From: DAOUEX01 sp034430235
Lineage (GTDB): Bacteria; Chloroflexota; Anaerolineae; UBA2200
DNA: 64,000 bases
Direction: 5' to 3'
NCBI GenBank assembly: GCA_964478075.1
Contig: CAYZGO010000002.1
Span: 62,001-126,000, forward strand
Part shown: positions 35,071 to 44,500 of the stretch, in pieces
Layout: each line of letters begins with the position of its first letter
How positions within the stretch are numbered: the stretch's first letter is position 1
Made by a program: the position numbers and the translations under genes
The notes under the pieces: model-generated
Databases searched by the model: none
What the model saw: the letters and a program-made list of their open reading frames with translations, nothing else
What the model was told of the DNA's origin: nothing

Positions 35071-36615
35071 GTGCGTAGCAGACGGTTTGTTCTATACCTG
35101 CTGGTCTTCGTGGGGGGCGCGGCAACGATGGGCATTGAGATGTGCGCTTCCCGTCTGCTGGCTCCTTACTTTGGCAACTCGCTGCCCGTTTGGGGCCTCT
35201 TGATTGGCTTGCTGCTGGCCTACCTTGCCACGGGGTACGTTCTTGGTGGACGCCTCGCTGATCGCTATCCGCAGGCGAGCCTGCTGTACCGACTGACAGC
35301 CTGGGCCGGTTTCGCCACTGGGCTGATGCCTTATCTCGCTCATCCTATCTTGCGTTACTCTGTCGTTGGCTTCGCCAGTTATCAGGCCGGATCAGTTCTC
35401 GGTTCTTTATTGAGCGTGCTGGCTCTGTTCGCGGTGCCTGTTATCTTGCTGGGCTGCGTCTTCCCGTTCGCCGTCCGCCTCAGTGTAAAAGACACGGCAT
35501 CCAGCGGGAACGTGACGGGCCGTATTTACGCCTTGTCCACTGTCGGCAGCCTGGTCGGGACTTTTGCGCCGGTTTTCCTGCTCATCCCCAATTTTGGCAC
35601 ACGACGCACAATCGTTGCCATCTCACTTGCCGTATTGACCATCGCCGTCGTTGGCTTGCTCCAGACTGCTGGGCGCAGAGCGCTCCTCTATGTTTTGCTG
35701 TTGGCCTTCATCCTGGCACTCCAAATCCTGCCCTTGGGGGCGATCAAGCCCACTGAGGGCATGATCTATGAGACTGATTCTTCATATAACTATATCCAGG
35801 TCATCAGAAATGGAGATGAGATCACTCTCAAATTGAATGAGGGGGAGGGCATTCAGTCGGCTTACCGTTCACAGCAGGTGTTGAGCGGGTACGTGTACGA
35901 CTACTTTCTGCTCGTCCCTTTCTTCAGGAGCCGGCAGTTCTCGCCTCCTGTGGGCAGCCTGTGCCTGATTGGCCTCGCTGGAGGCACCACTGCACGCCAA
36001 TACAGTGCAGTGTTTGGAGCACTCCCCATAGATGGAATAGAGATTGACCCCGCAATCGTTGATGTGGGACGGCGCTTCTTTGGCCTGAATATGCCCAACC
36101 TGCGCATAGTGGTCGAGGATGGCCGCTATTACCTCGCGCATAGCACACAACTCTACGACGTCATCATTATTGACGCCTATCGTCCTCCATACATTCCTTT
36201 TCAACTAACCACAGTTGAGTTCTTTCGCCAGGTCCATGACCACCTGACTCCAGACGGCGTCGTCGCGATCAACGTGGCGCGTACAGAGACCGATTACACG
36301 CTCGTAGACGCCATCGCCAGCACCCTGAAAGCGGTCTATCCGCGTGTATACGTTATGGACACGCTGAGTGACCTCAATAGCATCGTAATCGCCTCGCGGC
36401 AGCCGAGTGCGTTGCCCACCATCACAGCCAGACTTGCCAACTTGACTGACCCTGTCTTGAACGACGTGGCCTCCCGCGCGACAGGCCGCGTACGGGAGTT
36501 CGTCACACCGAACAGGGAGACATTAAGTGACGATCATGCCCCAGTGGAGCAGATTGTGCATGCCATCGGAGCCCGCTACCTTCTGGGGCAGCCGGTTCGT
36601 GAGGCGCTTCCATGA
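35071..36615 (+). CDS. Membrane-anchored spermidine-synthase-like protein
   Basis: 514 residues from the GTG at 35071, with AAGGAAAG about 8 bases upstream; the frame opens earlier without support. The N-terminal half has about seven membrane helices (LVFVGGAATMGIEMCASRLL, first helix with the motif of spermine/spermidine synthase-like transporters). The C-terminal half, residues ~240-500, is a Rossmann methyltransferase-fold polyamine-synthase-like domain with LCLIGLAGGTTARQY, the acidic DGIEIDPAIVDVGRRFF and VVEDGRYYL. It starts an operon with TIGR01906 and HD genes. The substrate is not known. Confidence 0.85.
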   Translation: MRSRRFVLYLLVFVGGAATMGIEMCASRLLAPYFGNSLPVWGLLIGLLLAYLATGYVLGGRLADRYPQASLLYRLTAWAGFATGLMPYLAHPILRYSVVGFASYQAGSVLGSLLSVLALFAVPVILLGCVFPFAVRLSVKDTASSGNVTGRIYALSTVGSLVGTFAPVFLLIPNFGTRRTIVAISLAVLTIAVVGLLQTAGRRALLYVLLLAFILALQILPLGAIKPTEGMIYETDSSYNYIQVIRNGDEITLKLNEGEGIQSAYRSQQVLSGYVYDYFLLVPFFRSRQFSPPVGSLCLIGLAGGTTARQYSAVFGALPIDGIEIDPAIVDVGRRFFGLNMPNLRIVVEDGRYYLAHSTQLYDVIIIDAYRPPYIPFQLTTVEFFRQVHDHLTPDGVVAINVARTETDYTLVDAIASTLKAVYPRVYVMDTLSDLNSIVIASRQPSALPTITARLANLTDPVLNDVASRATGRVREFVTPNRETLSDDHAPVEQIVHAIGARYLLGQPVREALP

Positions 36616-37292
36616 GCAAGAACTCCACAACTCTGAGGGGCGTCAGAATCGTGCTCTTACTGTGCATCCCTTTGTTACTGCTCCTGTCCAACTTGTATCT
36701 ATTGACTACAGCTGCTTTCATCCGTTATGAATATGGTAAGCCGCGTTTTCCACCCGCAGGCTCATACGACGCTGCCGAGCGGTTATCCTTGGCTGAAGCC
36801 ACGTTGTATTACCTGCGTTCCAATAAGCAGGCAGACTATCTAATGGGTCTGCAATCTGAAGGGCTAGCCGTCTACAATGCGCGTGAGATCAAACACCTGG
36901 TGGACGTCAAGTTTGTGCTGCGTGCAGCTTTCTGGGCGCACAGGATATGCGCCTTGCTGTGCTTCCTGGCAATCGCCTTTTCCTGGCGCGGCACGCAGGA
37001 GCGGCGCGGCGCGCTGCTGGCGGTATATCAGGGTTGTCTGGCCCTGCTCGTCTTGCTGATTACCATTGGCGTCCTGGCCTACACCAACTTTGATCTGTTC
37101 TTCACAGCCTTTCATCGTCTTTTCTTTGAAGGGGACTCCTGGCTGTTTGCCTGCTCCGATACCTTGATCCAGTTGTTCCCGGTGCAATTCTGGATAGATG
37201 CTACGTGGATGCTGGCTCTGCTGGCTATGGGTGAATGTGTCATAGTGGGTGCAGCAGCTTATGCCCTGTCTCGCCATCAAAGGGGACTGTGA
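36612..37292 (+). CDS. TIGR01906 (DUF1461) integral membrane protein
   Basis: 226 residues with about five membrane segments. The family is recognised by its first helix, the ALRYLR-like segment (here ATLYYLRSN), the FSxxEIxHLVDVK-like segment (NAREIKHLVDVK), and FHRLFFEGDSW. Function is unknown. It overlaps the stop of the upstream gene by 4 bases (ATGA) and is followed by a one-base overlap with the HD gene, so the three are translated as one unit. Confidence 0.88.
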   Translation: MSKNSTTLRGVRIVLLLCIPLLLLLSNLYLLTTAAFIRYEYGKPRFPPAGSYDAAERLSLAEATLYYLRSNKQADYLMGLQSEGLAVYNAREIKHLVDVKFVLRAAFWAHRICALLCFLAIAFSWRGTQERRGALLAVYQGCLALLVLLITIGVLAYTNFDLFFTAFHRLFFEGDSWLFACSDTLIQLFPVQFWIDATWMLALLAMGECVIVGAAAYALSRHQRGL

Positions 37293-37930
37293 TGATAACG
37301 ATCGAAGAAGCCCAATCTTACTACTCTGACGAAGATGCAGCTCACAACTTTGAGCACGTACTGAGAGTCCTGAGGCTGGCTGAGCGCATTGGTGAGGCAG
37401 AAGGGGCTGACATGGAAGTAGTCCGTGCTGCGGTCCTGCTGCACGACGTGGCACGTGTCGCAGAGGATCAGGGTGGACCCTGCCATGCTGAGGCCGGTGC
37501 GGAGCGGGCACGCGAGATTCTGGCCGGGCATGCCAGGGACAAAGTGGAAGCCGTAGTCCACGCCATCGCCACTCATCGCTTCCGCAATTCGGCTGTGCCG
37601 CAGACGTTGGAAGCGCGGATTCTCTACGATGCTGACAAGCTGGACGCTATAGGCGCAATTGGTGTGGCACGCGCTTATGCCATTGCCGGGCGTTGCGCGC
37701 AGAAACTGTGGGCTCAAGTTCCACACACTTATGCCCAGCGCGGCGTAGAACAAGCGCGAGGAGATATGACCGATGCTGAGCACACGCCGGTGCACGAGTT
37801 TATTTTCAAGCTGTCGCAGCTTGAGGACTCGCTTTTCACCGCAACGGCACGAGCTATAGCAGTAGGCCGTCACAAGTACATGGTGCAGTTCTTTGAGAGA
37901 CTGGAACGAGAGGTCAAAGGCGAGTTGTAG
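37292..37930 (+). CDS. HD-domain phosphohydrolase
   Basis: 212 residues from the ATG at 37292, which shares its A with the preceding TGA. Metal-binding HD motif: His in HNFEH, HD in LLHDVARV and the late Asp in DADKLDAIG (YfbR/YedJ-like). Likely a nucleotide or other phosphomonoester hydrolase. A ~140-base tail region between this and the next gene contains a palindrome. Confidence 0.88.
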   Translation: MITIEEAQSYYSDEDAAHNFEHVLRVLRLAERIGEAEGADMEVVRAAVLLHDVARVAEDQGGPCHAEAGAERAREILAGHARDKVEAVVHAIATHRFRNSAVPQTLEARILYDADKLDAIGAIGVARAYAIAGRCAQKLWAQVPHTYAQRGVEQARGDMTDAEHTPVHEFIFKLSQLEDSLFTATARAIAVGRHKYMVQFFERLEREVKGEL

Positions 37931-38114
37931 CTGGCCGTGCTCCCGTAAGCAAACGCGGTTGCTTTGGCCCAAATAAGCCCTTGAAGGCCCCCGTGACTCT
38001 ACAACCAGGGTACTGTAGACTCTCGTGGCTGTAGCATCTATCGCTCGGAAAGCGATAGATGCGCTTGGGTAAACCACAGCTTTCCCGGACAAGGCTCTTT
38101 ATCTTTGCTCTCAT
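37914..38114 (-). pseudogene. Unrecognised short frame downstream of a glycosyltransferase remnant
   Basis: A 66-codon frame (MRAKIKSLVRESCGLPKRIY...) whose ATG overlaps the preceding glycosyltransferase stop by four bases (ATGA), as in an operon. It runs into the convergent HD gene and is probably truncated. It contains the perfect palindrome at 38034-38062. No family is recognised. Confidence 0.3.
38034..38062. terminator. Perfect 12-base hairpin between convergent genes
   Basis: GCATCTATCGCT / AGCGATAGATGC with a 5-base loop (CGGAA). It lies about 100 bases past the HD stop. It lacks a T-run, so it may be a bidirectional terminator, a protein-binding palindrome, or a recombination site. 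Confidence 0.45.
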
Positions 38115-38375
38115 GCTTTCGCCCTCTGGTAGACCTGCAGTATTCGCGGAACTATCTTGCTCCATCTAAGCGATTCTGCGCTCTGTATTCCATTCTGGAC
38201 TATTCTGCTTCTTAACTCGTTATCCGCTAGAAGCCTTTCCACGGTCTCGGCAATCTGAGCCGGTTCTCCATAGTCAACCAATACTCCGTTTTCGGCATCT
38301 TTGATGAAGTGGGGAACTCCTCCCACTCCGGTAGCAATGATAGCCAGCGCGGCCTTAGGCGGGGCAACAGCCCCT
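38111..38375 (-). pseudogene. C-terminal remnant of a GT4-type glycosyltransferase
   Basis: The reading frame covers the C-terminal ~90 residues of a GT-B glycosyltransferase: ALAIIATGVGGVPHFIKDAENGVLVDYGEPAQIAETVERLL and a tail ending QVYQRAKA. The EAMAAGKPVVAT-like stretch upstream is broken by frameshifts (APPKAALAIIAT preceded by EGLQGLL), and the donor-binding and acceptor domains are absent. It sits at the edge of the giant glucan synthase gene. Confidence 0.8.
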
Positions 38376-38553
38376 GCAGCCCTTCGGCTTCGCAGCGCTG
38401 GATATGGCGCATCGCCATTCGACTGTTAGAACGCACTGGTTCGGTGGTCTTGCGCAGCGAGAGTCCTTGGTCAGACAACAAGATAATGTCACAGCGACTT
38501 TGGACACCAGCTTGCCTGGTGTGGCGCTGCAGTTGCGGCAACGTTTTGCTCGG

Positions 38554-41500
38554 TCACCCCATCTGAACCTGGATCTCGTGTCGCTTGCCGTCTTGGAGCA
38601 GCGGGATTTCCCCGCTAGGCAAGCGTTCTCCGTCCAGCGTGACCTGTTTCACACCCTGGTTGACGCCCTGGGGATTTGCCACAGAGATGCGGTACAGGGT
38701 CCCGCGGTGCTGGTACTCGATGCTGTAGCCTGACCAGTCTTTGGGAATGCAGGGTTCGATGCGTAGAGCATCCCCCACCCGTCGCAGGCCAAGAATGGCT
38801 TCGATTCCCACGCGGTACATCCATCCTGCCGATCCTGTATACCAGGTCCAGCCGCCGCGCCCGGTATACTTGGGGCTGCTGTAGACGTCCGCGGCGACTA
38901 TGTAGGGCTCTACCTTGTATCGAGCAACGTCTTCCGGTGTCGCGCTCTGGCGGATCGGATTGAGCAAGCGGAACAGGGCCTCGGCGCGATCTCCCTGGCC
39001 CAGCATCACAAAAGCCCACACTGCCCACAGAGCAGCGTGGGTATACTGGCCACCGTTCTCACGGATGCCCGGCGGGTAGCCCTTGATGTAGCCCGCATCG
39101 CGGTCTGTCTTGTCGAAGGGCGGGGAGAACAGGAGCATAAGGCGGTCTTCCTGGTGCACCAGGCGATCCCACAGTGACTCCATCGCCCTGACTGCGCGGT
39201 GGGGATCTGCTGTCTGAGAGAGGACGGCCCATGACTGGGCGATCGACGCGATCTGGCATTCGAGGTTCTTGGATGATCCCAAGGGCGTACCATCGTCATA
39301 GTATGCCCGGCGGTACCAACTGCCGTCCCAACCGTGAGCCTCGAGCGATTCGCTAAGCTGTCGGGCCATCTCTCGATATCGAGCCGCTCGGTCCTTGTCT
39401 GCCATCAGTTCACAGATTGGAGCAAAGCGCTTAAGCACTGCACACACGAACCAGCCTAACCAGATACTCTCGCCACGCCCGTTGACGCCGACGCGGTTCA
39501 TGCTGTCGTTCCAGTCTCCGCTACCCATTAGCGGTAAGCCGTGTGTCCCTTGTGTGCATCCTTTCTCCAGGGCACGGCAGCAATGCTCGTAGAGGTCGTA
39601 GGCCTTGTTCGTCATCTCGTAGCGACCATAGCGTTCTACTTCTCCTGAATTCAGGGGGGCCCCCATACGGAACGGAACCTTCTCCCTAACAATCGAGTGA
39701 TCACCGGTCTGAGCTACATAGTGGGCTGTGACGAAGGGAAGCCACAGTAGGTCATCCGAGTAGCGCGTGCGCACACCGCGGCCAGAAGGCGGGTGCCACC
39801 AGTGCAGCACGTCTCCAGCCTCGAACTGATGCCCTGCCGCCCGCAGGATGTGTTCGCGGGTAATCTCAGGTGCGGCGTGCGTAAGAGCCATCACATCCTG
39901 TAACTGGTCGCGGAATCCGAATGCACCGCTCGACTGGTAAAGCGCAGACCGTGCCCAAACGCGGCACGAGAGTGCCTGGTAAAGCAGCCAGCGGTTCAGC
40001 AACAGATTCATAGCGCCGTCTGGTGTCTTGACTTTGACCGTGCCAAGGAGGCGACCCCAGAAACTGTTGACAGCATTCCAGGCCGCTTCTATCTGGGTCG
40101 GGTCCTGGTAGTGCTCGACCAACTTCAGCGCTTCGTCTCGATTCGCCCCCTGACCTAGCAGGAAGAATACGTCTTTGCTCTCAGCGGGAGCGAGGTCAAC
40201 GTGGATCTGTAGCGCAGCACAAGGATCGAGGCCAGCCTCCACCCTGGCGGACAGCCCGAGGCGAGCAAGTGCTGCGGGCCGGCCCATGCTTCCCTCACGT
40301 CCGAGGAACTCGGTTCGGTCGCAAGTCAGACCGTGGAGTTGCTGATTTGCGGCAAGGAAAGCCACGCGCTCACGGAACTCTTCGCTGTACGTGTTGCGGG
40401 CCAGCAGAACGTTGTGATTCGTGTCACACTCCGGCACGATATATTGCTGTGTTGAATCTCGGTTCGTGCCCAGCACCCACTCGGCGTAGTATGTGGCAGT
40501 GATGCGGCGATTGCGGTTCCACGAATTCTCCAGCCGCAAGTGAATGAGTTTGACCGGAGCATCTGGGGCAGTGAAAAGTCGCAATCGTTGTTTCAGTCCA
40601 TGGCTGTGGTGGTGGAACACAGAGTAGCCAGCGCCATGGCGCACCAAATAAGCAGCAGATTCACGTGCCGGTAGCGGCGTAGGCGACCAGACTTCACCAC
40701 TCTCTTCATCCCGCAGGTAGAGCGCCTCACCCGGTGTGTCGCTGACCGGGTCATTGCGCCACGGCGTGAGCCGGTTCTCCCCGCTGTTCTCGGCCCAGGT
40801 ATACCCCGATCCAGATTCCGAGACCAGGAACCCAAAGTCGGGATTGGCGATCACGTTGATCCAGGGAGCCGGTGTCCACTGATCGCGCTCCAGGTAGATC
40901 ACGTACTCACGCCCGTCTGCACTGAATCCGCCCAACCCGTTGTCGAAAAGCAGACCCGCAGGCCTCTTCAGAGCTGGTGTAGGCTCGGCAACCACGTCCA
41001 CCTTCTCGCTGGACGGAGTCGGAATAAAACGCGGCAATCTCGCCGGGGCTTCTGCCAACCTGGCCACCTGATCAGCCAGAGAGCCCGCGTCGCCGCGCAG
41101 GATGGCCCGCGCTGCCGTCTGCAGCAGCACGCGGCTTTCCTCACTCAACTGGTCGAGACGCAACACGAAGATGCCGCCGCGCCTGTTTAACCATGCCTCT
41201 CCACCTGTGTGGCTAATCAAGCGGTGCACATAGCCTTGCAACTCGTCGGCGTATCCAGTCTCCCGTTCGTTGAGAATGACCAAGTCGACCTTCAGCTGAC
41301 GCCTGCGCCAGTATGAGTGGGCGCGGAGCACCTCATCCAGTAGCTCAGCCTCATCACGGCTCTCGATGCACACCATGAGGATCGGGTAGTCCCCTGAGAT
41401 CGCGTAGGGCCACAGGCCAGGTTGGCCCCGCCTATTGGCCACCAGGACCCCGGGATCGGCGCGCAACGCTGCGTGGGGATACAGGAGTATCGAAAGGAGC

Positions 41501-44500
41501 GTCTGGATGCTCTCCAGCTCCGCTGTGCTGAGGTCCAATGCACGCAACTCCTCCCGGTGAGTATCACGCGCTCGTCCAAAGGCACGTCTCACCGAGAGCC
41601 ATGACTGATAGCGACGCGCCGTGGTCAGCGCATCCTCGCGCGAAGTGGCGGCAAGGGTGACGTAGGCCACTTGAGCCGTTGTGTGAGGCATGATGTCAAT
41701 GCTTTGACCTATGCACATAATCGGATCGAGCGTCGCTCCGGTCGTGCCGGATAACTCTTTGCCCTCCTTGAGCGCCGCCGGGGAGCGAGGCGTCTGGCCA
41801 CGCCCGAGGAAGCGGGCCCGATCGGTCTCATAGGCACCGGTCACTTTGCGACGACCCCTCGTGACCAGCAGGTGACCCAGATACACGGGCTCCTCGTCCG
41901 CAGAACGCGCACGACGGCGAAACAGAAGTGTGTTCAACTCTGGCACATATTCGCTTACCACAAAGAGCTTGCCAAAGGCCTGGTGGTGAAGGTCGGCCTC
42001 CTGCGGAATGAGTGCCACCTCCGCATAGCTGCTCAGCCAAAGCCTGCGCCGTCGACTGCTGTCGTTGGTCAAGGTAATGCGCCGGATCTCGACGTCGTCA
42101 TCAGGCGACACAGTGACCTCCATGCGCAAAGAGATACCTTGGTCCTTGCGGCGAAACTCGACTTTGTAGGCGTGGAACAGGACCTCTTCCCATTCCGGCG
42201 CAGCGCCAGTGGGCTGGTAGCCCGCTGACCACAACGCGCCTGATCTTCGGTCTTGAACGTAGATCCAGCTTCCCCAGTTGTCCAGGCTAGTATCGGAGCG
42301 CCAGCGTGTCAGGGCCAGCTTCTTCCACTGAGTGCATCCAGCCCCAGCGCTAGTGATCAGAGTGGTGTCCCCCCCGTTAGAGAGCAGGAAGACCTCGGGT
42401 ACGGGAAGGCGCATCGAAGTGCGATAGGGCGAGTCCGTCGGCAGCGGCATCGCCGGGCGAGCGGCCTGCGTCTCGTCGGGATGGGGGTACTCAACCGGGG
42501 CTTGTGCTGGCATCTGCTCGTGCAAGATCAGGTCAGTGGCCTGGATGCGCTGATCGGCGTGGAAGCGCCGTACCATGCCCTGGCCTTGCAGGTAGTTCAC
42601 GATAGACAGGAGGATCATGCCCTGATGGTGTGCCATGTAGGACCGGACGATGGCTCTTTGCTGTCCCGGCGGGACGTGCGATGCCGTGTAGTCGATCGCC
42701 TCGTACAAGCCGTAGCGTCCCAGCATATCCTGCTCGATTAGGGCTGCCAGGTTGTCCATCACAGCCTTCGGTCGTAGGGACAACGCGAGTAGGGAGGCGT
42801 ACGGTGCGATTACCAGCTCTTCACCCAGACCACGCTTCAAGCCCAATCCAGGGACGCCAAATGCCTGGTACTGGTAGTTCATCGCCGCGTCGAAGCGATA
42901 GTAACCCGACTCGGAGATGCCCCAAGGGACGGTTCGCTCATGTCCGTAGGCGATTTGCCGATCAATGACAGCGGCGTTGGTTTGCTGCAAGAGTGTCCCA
43001 CGGTAGCTGTGCATGAGGAGCGGTGGCATCAGGTACTCGAACATCGTTCCGCTCCAGGACAGGAGCGCCCGTGTGCCGTTGACGAGGGTGAAGGAACGGC
43101 TCAGGTGCAACCAATGGCTCTTCGGGACGTCACCTTTCGCAATGGCCACGAGGCTGGCCAAACGCGCCTCAGAGGCAAGCAGGTCATAGTAGTTCTTGTC
43201 CATCCGCGCTGCCGAGATGTTGTAACCAATGTGGAACACTTCACGGCGGTCGTCGAACAGGAACTCAAAGTCCATGGCCTGGAAGTATTCTTCGGACTCT
43301 GCTGCCAAACCATCGAGGATGTGGGCGATATCGCGGGCACGTTCCTCAGCGGAATCTATCTCTTTCAACAGATCGGAGCACCAGGCGAGCGCCTCTTGCA
43401 CTTCCGCATTCTCAGGCTGCTCGCGAAGAAGGCCTTGCACTTCGTCCAGGCGCTGGCGTACGTCTTGGCAGATCTGTGGCACGGTTGCGACACCAGCTTC
43501 TGTCGCATATGTCTCCACAAGCGCCCTCCAGGCGATTCCGATGGGTGTTTCCTCGTCCTTATGGGTGAACAGCTTCGGCGACTCGCCCATCCGCTCCAGC
43601 CACGGCAGCAGACCGTCGATGTCACGCAGGGTATTGTGCAGGTGGCGACGGGTCAGCTCCGACCAGGTCCGCAGATCGCGTACGGTCTTCACGTCCAAGT
43701 CCTCTGCCCGGCCTTTGAGGAATTGTCGCAGACGACGCTCGAACTCCGGCCAGTCCGACCGGATCAGTTCGGCCAGCAGAGAACGCCATTCAAGCGGGTT
43801 GCCTTCCACCGCCAGCAGCTGTTCGCGCATCTGATCAAGAAACTGCTCCAGCCATGCAGATTCCACCCCCGATTGCGGGCTCTGGGAGGTCTCGAGGGTC
43901 TCAGACAGCAGGTTCAGCTGATCGATCAGCCCGTGAAGAGCCTGCCGCCGCGGGATGGGTTGCTCTAGGACGTCCAGGCAGCCCCGCTTGAGCGCCAGCA
44001 GACACGCGGCCAGGTTCCCGCTGTCCACAGTGGAGACGTAGCGCGGTGACAGTGCACGCAGGTCGCGCGTGTCATACCAGTTGAAGAAGTGCCCCCGATA
44101 GCGCTCCATCTGCGCTAGGTTGTCGAAGGTGAACCGCAGCCGATAGGCCAGGTCAGCAGGCCCGATGTAGCCCATATCATAAGCAGCCAGTGTGGAGAGG
44201 AGTTGCATACCGATGTTGGTTGGCGAGGTGCGACGGGCGTGCTGCCCCCCAGGGTCCTCCTGATAGTGATCCGGCGGCAGCCAATGGTCATCCGGGCCCA
44301 CGAAGTGTTCGAAGTACAGCCATGTGCGGCGCGCCAGGGACCGCAACTGCTGTCGTTGCTCGGCTGAGAGCTGCACCGGTTCTTGCACCACGGGCCTGCT
44401 GATCCAGTGGGCAATCTGTGGTGAAGCCAGCCAGGCCAGGAGGAACGGCGCAGCGATGGGCAGCGCCTCAGGCCTCCGCCACAGGAGCAGCGCGGCGAAG

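Noticed and set aside
42940..43968. 342-codon plus-strand frame inside the glucan synthase region
   Set aside because: Antisense shadow of a GC-rich gene; composition is not coding.
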